In this document: piece by piece, positions 44,832 through 54,900 of the stretch
How positions within the stretch are numbered: position 1 is the stretch's first letter
Layout of the letters: the number at the start of each line of letters is the position of its first letter
Origin: an uncultured cyanobacterium
GTDB lineage: Bacteria; Cyanobacteriota; Cyanobacteriia; Cyanobacteriales; FACHB-T130
Assembly (NCBI GenBank): GCA_936920195.1
Contig: CAKZHE010000061.1
Coordinates: 1-56,002, forward strand
Reading direction: 5' to 3'
Length of the DNA stretch: 56,002 nucleotides
The notes under the pieces: generated by a model
What the model was told of the DNA's origin: nothing
The model's input: only the letters and a program-made list of their open reading frames with translations
Database searches by the model: none
Translations under genes and position numbers: made by a program

Positions 44832-45665
44832 CTAACGGGTTTGTAAGCTTTGAATCAGCTTTTTAAAAATCTCCACAATAATTTGTCCATCATTATCTCT
44901 GGTAAAAATATCGTAATTGGGATGAGAATTCATTTCAATTAGCCAATATTTACCGCTAGTATCCACCGCAATATCTAGTCCAGAATAACAAACTTCTATT
45001 TCTGTAAAAATTGGTTGCATAAAATTTCTGACAGCCGCAAGAATCTCCGAATCAGTAATATGTTTGGCAACGGCTCCCTCCCAATGCAGCGGACTTAAAT
45101 TACCAGAAAATTCAGCTTGGCTAATATCTTTTTGATAAAGCAACATTAACTCCTCGTGCAGAACCACTGCCCGATACTCTTTCTCAATGTTAATATATTC
45201 CTGGACCAAGGCCACATAATCATAGTTCTTGCTATTAATATTAAATATGGTTTCTAGGGCAGTTGCAATTTCCGAGACTTCTTTACAGAGAAATACATTA
45301 TCACCCGCCGAGCCAGAATTCCTTTTAACAATCACTGGCAGGTCAAAATTGAGCTTGATTGCCTCGATCATTTTGGGAATAGTGGGATAATCCAAATATT
45401 TTTTATAATCTTGCTTGGTAAAAGGGGATAAAAACGATAAAGTTCTGGGAATATTAATTTTATCTTTTAAAACCTGATAACTGTATTCTTTGTCTTTAAA
45501 AATAGCAGCGATCGCCTGAACATTCAGAGGAGTGCTATAATTGACAAAATAATAAAATTTGTGATTGATTTTAATTCTATACAAATTCTCTGCCGGATGT
45601 AGAATTTCGTAGGGGATATTTAACTGCTTGCAAGCTTCAATCGAAAGCTTAATATTACCCAGCAT
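44832..45665 (-). CDS. ATP-grasp ligase-like protein (active-looking paralogue)
   Basis: A 277-residue protein of the RimK/glutathione-synthase-like ATP-grasp fold. I use ATG at 45663-45665, with GAGG 9 bases upstream; a TTG 15 bases earlier overlaps that GAGG. VIVKRNSGSAGDNV carries the ATP-binding Lys114, EKEYRAV a catalytic Arg165, LDIAVD an acid, and WLIEMNSHPN the metal-binding Glu244 and Asn246. It likely joins a carboxylate to an amine; the substrate is unknown. It lies 90 bases downstream of a paralogue. Confidence 0.8.
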   Translation of the reverse strand: MLGNIKLSIEACKQLNIPYEILHPAENLYRIKINHKFYYFVNYSTPLNVQAIAAIFKDKEYSYQVLKDKINIPRTLSFLSPFTKQDYKKYLDYPTIPKMIEAIKLNFDLPVIVKRNSGSAGDNVFLCKEVSEIATALETIFNINSKNYDYVALVQEYINIEKEYRAVVLHEELMLLYQKDISQAEFSGNLSPLHWEGAVAKHITDSEILAAVRNFMQPIFTEIEVCYSGLDIAVDTSGKYWLIEMNSHPNYDIFTRDNDGQIIVEIFKKLIQSLQTR

Positions 45666-45755
45666 GACTTTAGACCTCAATGACGAACAAAATATTCAAT
45701 GTTTGCTGATTATAGCGACAAACTTCTGCAACCGACTAAGTAATGCTGAATTTTT

Positions 45756-46589
45756 TTAGCAATCTGGCAAACCTTGAATCAGCTTTTTAAAGATCTCCAC
45801 CGCAATTTGAGCATCGTTATGCTTGAGGAAAAAACGGTAATTTGGTTTAGAAGTCATACTCATCAACCAATATTGACCGCTTTTATCTACAGCGATATTA
45901 CAACGAAAGTATTTCGCTTCTGCAATTTCTTGGAAAATGGGTTGGATAAATTTGCCAATGGCTGCCAAAATATCAGGATTGGTAATCTGTTTGCCAACGG
46001 CATTTTCTGCCTCACCGGAAATTACCTTGTCACCCAACTTGGGTTGATTTATCCCTTTTTCATAGAGTAAAACTAATTCATTATATAAGGCAATTGCCGA
46101 ATACTGTTTTTCAATTTCCACATATTCTCTTACCAAAGCCACAGAATCATAATTGCGATCGTTAAATATTTGTCTGACGGCATTTTCAACTTCGGCGATC
46201 TCTTGGCAGAGAAATACATTTTTTCTATCTGCACCAGTATTTTTGCTAAGGATAACTGGCATAGTAAAATTCAGCTTGACCATCTCGATCATTTGCTCAA
46301 TAGTCGGATAATCCAAATATCTTTTTAAAGTATCTTTGCTAATCAATGGCGATAAAAAAGCTAGGGTTTTAGGAACTTTTAGCTTATTTTTGAAAACATA
46401 ATAGATGTATTCCCTATCTTTCAACAAGTAGGCGATCGCCTGACTATTCACGGGAGTAGTATCATTAGCAAAGTAATATACTTTATTGTTTAATTTGATT
46501 CTATATAAACTTTCTTCCGAATGAAGCATCTCATAGGGAATATTTAACTGCGTGCAAGCCTCAAGAGAAAGAGCAATATTAGTCATCAT
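45756..46589 (-). CDS. ATP-grasp paralogue with lost catalytic residues
   Basis: A 277-residue protein aligning without large gaps to its neighbour (shared ACxQLNIPYE, LYRIK, YLDYPTI, NVFLC and EIFKKLIQ). The key positions differ: the ATP Lys is Ser115 (VILSKNTG), the acid before AVD is Asn231, and the IEMN metal site is MSMT (Ser244, Thr246); the catalytic Arg in EYRA is Ser. So the fold is kept while the chemistry looks lost. A role as regulator or partner of the active copy is possible (inference). ATG at 46587-46589, AAGG upstream. Confidence 0.78.
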   Translation of the reverse strand: MMTNIALSLEACTQLNIPYEMLHSEESLYRIKLNNKVYYFANDTTPVNSQAIAYLLKDREYIYYVFKNKLKVPKTLAFLSPLISKDTLKRYLDYPTIEQMIEMVKLNFTMPVILSKNTGADRKNVFLCQEIAEVENAVRQIFNDRNYDSVALVREYVEIEKQYSAIALYNELVLLYEKGINQPKLGDKVISGEAENAVGKQITNPDILAAIGKFIQPIFQEIAEAKYFRCNIAVDKSGQYWLMSMTSKPNYRFFLKHNDAQIAVEIFKKLIQGLPDC

Positions 46590-46816
46590 GGCCTTAAACC
46601 TCAGTTGTTAATACCCAAAATATTACAATTGCCGATCTGGAGAAATAAATCTAGGCAATTTATGGAAAAATCGGCTTGATGGCTAGGCTGGGCGGCATCG
46701 CCGCCACCAACATCGTCAAAATATCCCAAGCTTTGCCATTTGCCTAGATAGCCTGAAGACCCAGATGGTGAGAAGATAGTATGAGAACGATTGTCATAAA
46801 ACTTAACAAGGCTATC

Positions 46817-47152
46817 ATGGCTCAAATTCAGTTCTCCAGAGGTATTAACGAAGAAGTCGTGCCAGAAGTGCGCCTCACTCGTTCCCGTAACGGGACAAGT
46901 GGGACAGCGACCTTCTATTTCCAGAATCCCCAAGCTCTAGGTAACGATACCACAGAAGAAGTCACTGGGATGTATATGATTGATGAGGAAGGGGAGTTAG
47001 TGACGCGGGAAGTCAAAGCCAAATTTATCAACGGCAAACCTGATGCCCTAGAAGGGATTTACACCATCAAGTCAGCAGAAGAGTGGGAGCGGTTTATGCG
47101 CTTTATGGAGCGCTATGCAGCCGAACATGGTTTAGCATTTTCCCAATCTTAA
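46817..47152 (+). CDS. psb28: Photosystem II assembly protein Psb28
   Basis: A 111-residue protein from ATG 46817 ([20 protein letters not shown]) with AAGG 5 bases upstream; an in-frame ATG 36 bases earlier is not needed. [17 protein letters not shown] and [19 protein letters not shown] are Psb28 signatures. The protein binds CP47/D1 intermediates during photosystem II assembly and is absent from the mature complex. It stands alone on this strand, facing away from the ATP-grasp pair. TnpB relics lie directly after it. Confidence 0.96.
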   Translation: MAQIQFSRGINEEVVPEVRLTRSRNGTSGTATFYFQNPQALGNDTTEEVTGMYMIDEEGELVTREVKAKFINGKPDALEGIYTIKSAEEWERFMRFMERYAAEHGLAFSQS

Positions 47153-47164
47153 TTAGGTTGAAAG

Positions 47165-47222
47165 TTACGTTGGAACTCTCACCGCCAAGCTCTTACTATT
47201 GCTGTGGCGGGAGATTCTTGCT
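47165..47222 (-). mobile_element. TnpB right-end-like relic after psb28
   Basis: Read on the - strand: AAGAATCTCCCGCC, a hairpin with CCGCC/GGCGG, and GAGAGTTCCAAC. This matches the order GAATC, hairpin, GAGTATGTCAA of the other relics with more changes. The - strand frame ending IKQESPATAIV resembles a TnpB C-terminus. Confidence 0.4.
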
Positions 47223-47289
47223 TGATCAGAAGAATGGGTCTAAAACCCCGTAGTTCTACGACAGCTTGCCAGTATGCTAAACTATGGAA

Positions 47290-47416
47290 AACAGTCGCCA
47301 TAGGGCATTGGGAGACTCTAAACGGACGTGGAGCGAAGGTAAGACTACTTCGGTAGCGCATGGCTGTGAAGCGTCAAGGAATCCTCGCTCCTTCAGGGCG
47401 AGGAGGCATGTCAACC
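47290..47416 (+). mobile_element. TnpB C-terminal and right-end relic upstream of moaB
   Basis: The + strand reads GHWETLNGRG-like and EASRNP-like TnpB tails in different frames, then GGAATCCTCGC, a hairpin CCTCGC...GCGAGG, and GGCATGTCAAC ending at 47416, 17 bases before the moaB ATG. The right-end layout is the same as at 26517-26550. The rest of the element is missing. Confidence 0.6.
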
Positions 47417-47433
47417 CTACTCTTAGAACTGAT

Positions 47434-47943
47434 ATGGCGCATCAACCTCACGCCAGCCCGGTTAGCCAGATAGTTAACTGTGGGGTAATTACAGTTAGCG
47501 ATACCCGCTCTCCAGAGACAGACAAAAGCGGACAGTTAATTCAACAGTTACTCGTAGCCGCTGGTCATCATCCTAGTGTATATACGATTGTCAAAGATGA
47601 ACCTATAGAAATTCAGGCGCAGCTAGTAGCCATCAGTCAGAATTCTGAAATTGATGCGGTGATTTTTCATGGCGGTACGGGGATAGCGCCGAGGGATACC
47701 ACCTACGACGCTATTGAAGGTTGGCTAGAAAAAACCTTGCCGGGATTTGGGGAACTATTTCGCTGGTTGAGCTATCAGGAAATTGGTTCGCGAGCGATCG
47801 CCTCCAGAGCAGTAGCCGGAATCTATCGCCATAAATTGATCTTTTCCCTTCCCGGCTCCACCAACGCCGTTAAATTGGCGATGGAAAAACTGATTCTGCC
47901 AGAACTAGCCCATCTCGTCAGTCAAATCAGCCGTTTGTCCTAG
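47434..47943 (+). CDS. moaB: Molybdenum cofactor biosynthesis protein MoaB/MogA
   Basis: A 169-residue protein from ATG 47434 (MAHQPHAS); a longer frame to 47284 runs through a mobile-element relic and is not used. VNCGVITVSDTRSPETDKSG, FHGGTGIAPRDTT and a SRAVAGIYRHKLIFSLPGST block are MoaB/MogA signatures. It adenylylates molybdopterin before metal insertion, or is a structural homologue. No other moa gene is nearby. It is convergent with ctp. Confidence 0.9.
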   Translation: MAHQPHASPVSQIVNCGVITVSDTRSPETDKSGQLIQQLLVAAGHHPSVYTIVKDEPIEIQAQLVAISQNSEIDAVIFHGGTGIAPRDTTYDAIEGWLEKTLPGFGELFRWLSYQEIGSRAIASRAVAGIYRHKLIFSLPGSTNAVKLAMEKLILPELAHLVSQISRLS

Positions 47944-47976
47944 GGGCGAAGCATTCAATGTTTCACCCCTACCCAT

Positions 47977-49299
47977 CTACCGACTCACCGCAGGAACTAT
48001 CAAATTAGGAGCATTCTGGGAATTGCCCGTTTGAGCCAAACGACTATTTGCCAGAGTAGCGATCGCCTTAGCATATTGTGGATCGGCGGGAGTCCCAATC
48101 AACTCCGAATTAGCCGCTAATTGTTGGCGCTGTTCGGCAGTTAACTCCACTACCACATCCGGCGAGATCCCTTTATGACTAATATCCGTGCCATTCGGCG
48201 TATAGTAATGAGCCACCGTCACCGCCAAACCCGAACCATCCGATAAGGAGTGAACCGACTGTACCAAAGCCTTGCCAAAAGTTTGCGTACCAATCACCGT
48301 CGCTCGCCCATTATCCTTCAGCGCCCCAGTCAGAATTTCACTAGCGCTCGCCGAATTTTTATCCACCAGCACCGCTAGGGGCAACTTAGTCAAGGCACTA
48401 CGATTAGCTTTAAACTCTTCATTACTACCCTGACGGTCTACCGTCCGCACAATTGCCCCTCGGTCGAACCACATCTGAGCAATTTCCACACTAGCATACA
48501 ATAGTCCGCCGGGATTGCCTCTCAGATCGAGGACAAAAGCATCTACTTTTTGGTTAGTGAGACTCTTAATTGCTTGACTCATCTGAGATGCTGCATGGGA
48601 ACTAAACTCCTCTAGGTGGATATATCCCACCCGCATTTTCCCTTCCTGCTTCAGACTGTAGCGAACCGTGGGCAACTCAATTTGAGCGCGTTTCAGGGTA
48701 ACTTCAAATACGCCCTTACCTTCCCGACTCAGCTTCAGAGTAATCGGCGTTCCTACTTCCCCTCGAATTAGGGCTGAAGCCTTATCCAGACTCATCCCTA
48801 GGGTTGATTGACCATCAATCGCTAAAATTTTATCTCCGGCTTTAATTCCGGATTGGATGGCGGGAGAATTTTCAATCGGTTCGACCACTTTGACAATCTG
48901 GCTGCTGTCATCAATTTCCATCCGGATGCCGATACCAGAAAGTTCTCCAGAAGTTTGATTGGTCAGAGCTTGATATTTTTTAGGGTCTAGAAAGCGAGTA
49001 TAGGGATCTTGTAATTTTTCTAAGGCTTCCCGAATGGCAGTATAAGCTTGTTCGCGAGAGCTATAGGTTTTGCTTAATAGGTCTTTGCGGACGTGCTGCC
49101 AATCATTTTGATTAAATGTGCCGTCAACATACTCGCGGTTGACAATTTGCCAAACTTCATCTACAACAGCTTTTGGGCTGTTTTCTAGGGTTGCACCTGC
49201 CGAGCGCCCACCGACAGTAGATAAGAGAGCCGTGGCAGCAAATGCTCCGCCCAAAAGAATGCCTGGGGATAGAAAAAAATTGGGGCGAGATTGAGTCAT
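47977..49299 (-). CDS. C-terminal processing protease (S41, PDZ)
   Basis: A 440-residue protease exported by an N-terminal signal/anchor (about 13-28). A helical N-domain (VDEVWQIVNREYVDGTFNQ) and a PDZ domain (about 115-200, SGIGIRM, GIKAGDKILAIDG) precede the S41 catalytic core with the Ser318-Lys343 dyad (KNSASASEI and FGKALVQ, 25 residues apart as in D1 protease). It belongs to the CtpA/B/C set of cyanobacteria; sequence memory favours CtpB or CtpC rather than the D1-processing CtpA. It acts in the periplasm or lumen. Confidence 0.93.
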   Translation of the reverse strand: MTQSRPNFFLSPGILLGGAFAATALLSTVGGRSAGATLENSPKAVVDEVWQIVNREYVDGTFNQNDWQHVRKDLLSKTYSSREQAYTAIREALEKLQDPYTRFLDPKKYQALTNQTSGELSGIGIRMEIDDSSQIVKVVEPIENSPAIQSGIKAGDKILAIDGQSTLGMSLDKASALIRGEVGTPITLKLSREGKGVFEVTLKRAQIELPTVRYSLKQEGKMRVGYIHLEEFSSHAASQMSQAIKSLTNQKVDAFVLDLRGNPGGLLYASVEIAQMWFDRGAIVRTVDRQGSNEEFKANRSALTKLPLAVLVDKNSASASEILTGALKDNGRATVIGTQTFGKALVQSVHSLSDGSGLAVTVAHYYTPNGTDISHKGISPDVVVELTAEQRQQLAANSELIGTPADPQYAKAIATLANSRLAQTGNSQNAPNLIVPAVSR

Positions 49300-49541
49300 G
49301 GAGGGGTGACGATAAGGGGGTTGTTTATATTATATAGATCTGACAGCTTGAGCTAGGTGGTTGGATTAACTACAAATCCAGAAGAATTCCGGCTAGTTGT
49401 CTTGATATCTGCCTCTACTGGGCAATAAAAGGTAGGCTAGATTTCAGGATACTCAAGCGGAATTACGAAACCCCAGTAATTTTGTGCCAGTTTCCTCAGT
49501 GTCCCCGCTCTCAAGCACAAATCAACCAGCTATCTTCACTA

Positions 49542-50498
49542 ATGATCGACCACGACCGCTTATTCAAAGAACTGCTGACCACCTTCTTCTGGGAATTCAT
49601 CGAATTATTTCTCCCAGAAATTACCGCTTACTTAGATCGAGATTCCATCTCCTTCCTGGACAAAGAAATATTTACTGATGTGACTGCGGGAGCAAGATAC
49701 GAAGCGGATATCGTTGCTAAAATTCGATTTAGAGGTCAAGAATCATTCTTTCTCATTCATTTAGAACATCAAGCACAACCGCAAGCCGAATATGCCCGAA
49801 GAATGTTTCGCTACTTCTCCGGCCTGCATGAAAAATATAACTTGCCAGTTTATCCCATTGCACTTTTTTCATATACTTATCCCCTTAGTTTAGAACCGAA
49901 AGTTTATCAAGTTGAGTTTCCCAACAAAATAGTGCTACAGTTCGATTACGATGTAATTCAACTCAATCAACTCAACTGGCGGGATTTTTTACAGCAGGAA
50001 AACCCAGTCGCGGCGGCACTAATGGCCAAAATGCGAATTGATAAGCGCGATCGCCGTCGGGTAAAATACGAATGTTTGCGCCTGTTAGCCACCTTAAAGT
50101 TAAATCCCGCTAAAATGAGACTAATTGCTGGATTTGTAGACACTTACTTGCGGTTGAACGCGGCAGAGGAAAAATTGTTCAAAGCCGATATCACTCAGTT
50201 AGAACCAGAAAAGCAGGAGGTAGTGATGGAAATTGTCACTAGTTGGATGGAAGAGGGTATTCAACAGGGTATTCAACAGGGCATTCAACAAGGAATTCAA
50301 CAGGGCATTCAACAAGGAATTCAACAAGGAGAAAAAACCATCATTCAACGCTTATTAGAGCGACGGATAGGTGCGATCGCCCCAGAATTACAAGCTCAAA
50401 TTAACCAACTATCTTCGCCCCAATTAGAATTACTAGCAGAAGCATTATTGGACTTTGCCTCAGCTGGAGATTTAGCCGCTTGGCTGCAACATCATTGA
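49542..50498 (+). CDS. Rpn/PD-(D/E)XK nuclease-like protein with GIQQ repeats
   Basis: A 318-residue protein from ATG 49542 (MIDHDRLFKELLTTFFWEF). The nuclease core shows EADIVAKIRF and FFLIHLEHQAQPQ (E-x-Q), and RRMFRYFSGLHEKY. Residues about 239-262 are six GIQQ-like units encoded by a 12-base tandem repeat (50255-50330). The DUF4351-like tail LQAQINQLSSPQLELLAEAL follows. An in-frame extension to 49482 repeats this tail motif (QAQINQLSS) and looks like debris of another copy. Relative of the gene at 27986. Confidence 0.85.
   Translation: MIDHDRLFKELLTTFFWEFIELFLPEITAYLDRDSISFLDKEIFTDVTAGARYEADIVAKIRFRGQESFFLIHLEHQAQPQAEYARRMFRYFSGLHEKYNLPVYPIALFSYTYPLSLEPKVYQVEFPNKIVLQFDYDVIQLNQLNWRDFLQQENPVAAALMAKMRIDKRDRRRVKYECLRLLATLKLNPAKMRLIAGFVDTYLRLNAAEEKLFKADITQLEPEKQEVVMEIVTSWMEEGIQQGIQQGIQQGIQQGIQQGIQQGEKTIIQRLLERRIGAIAPELQAQINQLSSPQLELLAEALLDFASAGDLAAWLQHH
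50255..50330 (+). repeat. 12-base in-frame tandem repeat (GIQQ)
   Basis: ATTCAACAGGGT-type units repeated about six times without frameshift. Slippage would change protein length in steps of four residues. Confidence 0.85.
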
Positions 50499-50700
50499 AC
50501 TTGAAATGCGGCTCCAGACTTAGCCAGTGAGCGGTAATCTCATCCTGCCACTACCGCTAAAGTAGAAATGGGGCGCACATTAGGGGTGGGCGAGGGAGGA
50601 TTATCCTGAATTTACGGAAGATGCTGGTATAATTGTCAGGAATTTCACCGAGCAGATACAATGGTTCGGAAAGTAGAATAGATTCAAGAGTGTAATTCTC

Positions 50701-50711
50701 AGGAGGTAAGG
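50701..50711 (+). promoter_or_regulatory. Shine-Dalgarno deciding a TTG start
   Basis: AGGAGGTAAGG directly precedes TTG at 50712, nearly the same arrangement as at 466-481. Confidence 0.7.
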
Positions 50712-51818
50712 TTGACAGTTATCCAGAAAGTTTCCCTAACTATCGGCAGCTTGTTAGTAGCAGGAATGGCGATCGCCCTGCCCTCAGTTGCCCTTGCCAA
50801 CCCCCCCGTTGTCGTTAGCCAGCAACAGCAACCCAATTCGGCGATTGCTGACTTACTGAAGGAAGGACGCAAGCAAGTAGATAGTGGCAATCTAGCCGCA
50901 GCCCTGGAAATTTATCAGCGGGCAGCTGGTTTAGAGCCAAATAATGCCAAGATCTTTTCTGGAATTGGTTACGTTCAAACTCTCCAAGGCAATTTTGACG
51001 ATGCCGCCTCAGCCTATCGCCGAGCGATCGCCATCGACCAAAATAATCCTGATTTCTACTACGCTCTGGCCTACAGCCTCGCCAATACTGGAGATAATGC
51101 CAGTGCTGCCGCCGCTTACCGCCGGACAGTCCAACTCAACAATAAGAACGTTAAGGCACTTTTGGGCTTGGGGATTGTACTGCTCCGCCAAGGAGACTCC
51201 CAAAACGCTTTGTGGGCTTACCAGCAAGTAGTTGCCCTAGAACCCAAAAATATTGAAGCCTATCAGTTACTCAGTGCCACTCTCCTGCAAGAAAAGCGTC
51301 CCAAGGAGGCAATTAAAGCCCTGCAAAAAGCGCTGGAAATCGCCCCCCGCAATGCTAATTTGCAGTTGAAATTAGGGGCAATTTTTATCGATCAAGGCGA
51401 TATGAATGCTGGCATAGCCGCTTTAGAAAAAGCTGCCAAACTAGACCCCCGCAATCCTCAAGTTTATGTCCAAATGGGCAGGGTTTTGCAAATCCAAAAT
51501 AATTGGGATGGCGCAATCAAAGCCTTTGAAAAAGCTACCAACATTTTACCCAATTCAGTAGAAGCGCAAGCAGGATTGGCAGATTCCTATCTAGCCAAGT
51601 CAGACTTTCTGATGGCAACGATCGCCTACCGTCGGTTAACGGAATTGGCTCCCCAAAACGCCCAAGCCTACTATAATCTGGGACTAGCCTTGAAAGAAAG
51701 AGCGCGGACTCCAGAAGCGATCGCTGCCTTAGAAAAAGCCCGCGATCTATTTCGCAGCCAAAACCAAGTCGAAGGTTTCCAAAAAGCGGAAGCTACTTTA
51801 CGACAAATTCGGGAATAG
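50712..51818 (+). CDS. Exported TPR protein
   Basis: A 368-residue protein with a signal peptide (TIGSLLVAGMAIALPSVALA, cleavage near 33). About eight tetratricopeptide repeats follow, with the pattern GNLAAALEIYQRAAGLEPNNAKIFSGIG and a strict 34-residue period. The last motif ends with ALEKARDLFRSQNQ. The start is TTG at 50712, with an excellent Shine-Dalgarno just upstream. It is probably a periplasmic or lumenal scaffold. No operon partner; the c-di-GMP gene starts 130 bases later. Confidence 0.92.
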   Translation: MTVIQKVSLTIGSLLVAGMAIALPSVALANPPVVVSQQQQPNSAIADLLKEGRKQVDSGNLAAALEIYQRAAGLEPNNAKIFSGIGYVQTLQGNFDDAASAYRRAIAIDQNNPDFYYALAYSLANTGDNASAAAAYRRTVQLNNKNVKALLGLGIVLLRQGDSQNALWAYQQVVALEPKNIEAYQLLSATLLQEKRPKEAIKALQKALEIAPRNANLQLKLGAIFIDQGDMNAGIAALEKAAKLDPRNPQVYVQMGRVLQIQNNWDGAIKAFEKATNILPNSVEAQAGLADSYLAKSDFLMATIAYRRLTELAPQNAQAYYNLGLALKERARTPEAIAALEKARDLFRSQNQVEGFQKAEATLRQIRE

Positions 51819-51945
51819 GCAACCCCTGAGCGAAAGTTGAGAAAGATTAAGAAATACTTAAGAAAGTCTCAAAAAAAGCGAAAATAGGATGGCAAGGGCA
51901 ACAAATAGCATTGGCAGCCCCCTAATTTTCAGTAGCTAGCCATGA

Positions 51946-54900
51946 ATGATTAAACCAAACCCTTATCCGCATCAAGCAGTTCCGCTTAATGCCAAGCCTC
52001 AATCTCACCTTCCAGAACCTCGTTCCGTGAAACCGTTGAACGGTATTGTTCGCGAAGCTGCTCATCTTTGTCAAGCCCCAATTGCCCTACTTTGGTTAAG
52101 TGATGGGAGCGATTGCGCGAATATAGGGCTTCACTGCCTACAATCCTTAGTTGGTTGGGAAATCGCTAAATTCCCCAACCATAGTAACTTTTGCACCCAA
52201 ACCTTGCAGTTGTTAGACTGGCTAGTTGTGCCAGATACACACCAAGACGAGCGATTTGCCAGCGATCTCTTGGTAGTAAGAGAGCCGCAGATCCGATTTT
52301 ATGCTGGCTTACCCTTCAAGATTGGCATAGAAAAAACAGTGGCCATTCTAGGGGTAATGGATATCGTACCGCGTCTAAATTTAACCTGGGCGCAGAGGCA
52401 TGGTTTGCAAATATTAGTGAACCAAATTGTTGCTCAACTAAAATTGCATCTATTGTTAAATCAGACGGGTTGTCGCTCAAGCAAAAGCCCGCAGGCAGAA
52501 AACCAACTAGATATATTTTTGGCACTATCGCTAGATATGCTGTGCGTGGCTGGCTTTGATGGCTACTTTAAGCTGGTAAATCCTATGTGGAAAAAAATTC
52601 TGGGTCATTCTGACCAGGAACTGCAAAGCCGACCATTTATTGAATTTGTTCATCCGGAAGACCGCGCGGCTACCCTGGCAGTTGTGGAACAACTGGCGAA
52701 GGGTAATCCAGTCATTGCCTTTGAAAACCGCTATTGCTGCCAAGATGGTTCCTATCGCTGGTTGTCGTGGAACTCTACACCTTTAGTGCAGACGCAATTA
52801 ATTTATGCCACGGCGCAAGATATCACCGATAGTAAAGTTGCCCAGAAAATTCTCCAAGAAATTACCGCTGAAAACCAAAAATTATCCCAGGTACTAAATT
52901 CTGCCTCGGAAGGAATTATTATTACCGATCCCAATCAAAAAGATAATCCAATTATTTATTGCAATCCAGCTTTTACCAAGATCTCTGGGTACAAATTAGA
53001 AGAAGTTTTGGGGCGCAACTGCCGCTTTTTACAAGGCGATAAAACTGACCCCCAAGCGATCGCCCAAATTCGGCAAGCGATCGCCCAAAAACAAGAAATC
53101 AAAATCATCCTGCTCAACTATCGTAAAGACGGTCAGCCCTTTTGGAACGAATTAAAAATTTCCCCAGTTTTCGGGTCTTCATCTCTGCACTCAGAAAGCT
53201 CAACTAACTCCCAGCTAGTTGAAACTCAAAATAGTCCATCACCCCAACTGCTCTACTTCATCGGCATTCAAACAGACATCACTGAGAGCAAGCGAGTGGA
53301 AGAAGCCCTCCGACAAAGCGAACAGCGCTGGCGCTTCCTGGCAGAATCCATCCCCCAACAAGTATGGACAGCCAAGCCAGATGGCCTAGTCAACTATGTC
53401 AACCAGCGGGTACTAGATTATTTCGGGCGACCCCCAGAACAAATTTTGGGGATGAAATGGCAGTCCCTGATCCATCCAGAAGATTTGCCTAATTGTCTCC
53501 AAATTTGGCGGCATTCTTTAACTACCGGGGAACCCTACGAAGTCGAATTTCGCTTAAAGAAAAAAGATAGCACTTATCGCTGGCATATCGGACGGGCTTT
53601 GGCTTGGCGAGACTCCCAAGGGCAAATTGGGGCTTGGTTTGGCACGAATACAGATATTGACGATCGCCAGCAAGCAGAACGCAACCTGAGAAGCCATGCC
53701 AATCAGCAAGCAGTAGTAGCAGAACTAGGGCAACTAGCTCTAGCTGGCAAGGATTTAATGGTGCTGATAGATCGGGCAGTGGAGCTAGTTGTCCAAACCC
53801 TAGAAATTAAATATTGCTATATTTTAGAACTTTTACCAGGGGACAATGCCTTTCTACTGCGAGCGGGGACAGGTTGGCAAGACGGATTAGTTGGTTATGC
53901 AATTATTGGCGCTCAGGAAAATTCCCACGCTGGCTACACTTTGTTGGTGCAAGAGCCAGTCATTGTAGAGGACTTGCGGATAGAAACGCGCTTTTCTGGA
54001 CCGCCATTGCTGCACAACCACCGGGCAGTCAGTGGAATTAGTGCGATTATCCCCGGACAAGATAAACCTTTTGGAGTTTTGGGGGTGTATTCCACCCAAA
54101 AGCGCCAATTTACCGAAGACGATATTCACTTCTTGCAAGCCGTGGCGAATGTCCTGGCAACAGTGCGGGAACGCCAGCGCACGGAAGAAGCCCTGCGAGA
54201 AAGTCAGGAAAGATATGCGATCGCCGTCCGTGGTTCCAACGAAGGTTTGTGGGATTGGGACTTGCGGGCAAACGAAGTTTTCTTTTCTCCCCGCTGGAAG
54301 GCCATTCTAGGCTGTACAGACGGGGAAATTGGTGATACTCCAGAGGAGTGGTTTGAGCGCGTCCATCCCGATGACCAAGAACAATTGCGCGCCGAAATTG
54401 CCGCCCATTTGGAAGGTTTAATTCCCCATGCCATCAGCGAACATCGCATCCGCCATCGGGATGGAACCTATCGTTGGGTTCTCTGTCGAGGGCTAGCGGT
54501 GCGGGATGCGAAGGGCAATGCCTACCGCTTGGCAGGTTCCCAAACTGATATTACAGACCGGAAATTGGCAGAGGAACAGCTAATTTATGACGCTCTGCAC
54601 GATGCCCTGACTCACTTGCCCAATCGTAACTTGTTTATGGACAGGTTGGGACAGGCGATCGCACGGCGCTTAAGGCATCCTAGCTATCAATTGGCGGTAC
54701 TATTTCTAGATTTAGACCGCTTTAAAGTAGTTAATGATAGTTTAGGACATCTCCTCGGCGACCAATTGCTAGTGGCGATCGCTCGCCGTCTAGAAGCTTC
54801 CCTGCATAGTGGCGACACCGTAGCCCGCTTGGGGGGTGACGAATTTGTGATTTTACTGGAAGATATTCAAGGACTGAGCGATGCCGCCAGTATAGGCGAT

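Noticed and set aside
44832-46589. Graspetide (microviridin-type) biosynthesis cluster
   Set aside because: ATP-grasp pairs occur there, but I see no short precursor peptide gene with a PFFARFL-type leader, no transporter or acetyltransferase, and one of the two proteins lacks catalytic residues.
50530-50558. Hairpin AGCGGTA / TACCGCT after the second Rpn-like gene
   Set aside because: The stem is 7 bases with a 15-base loop and no T-run; too weak to call a terminator.
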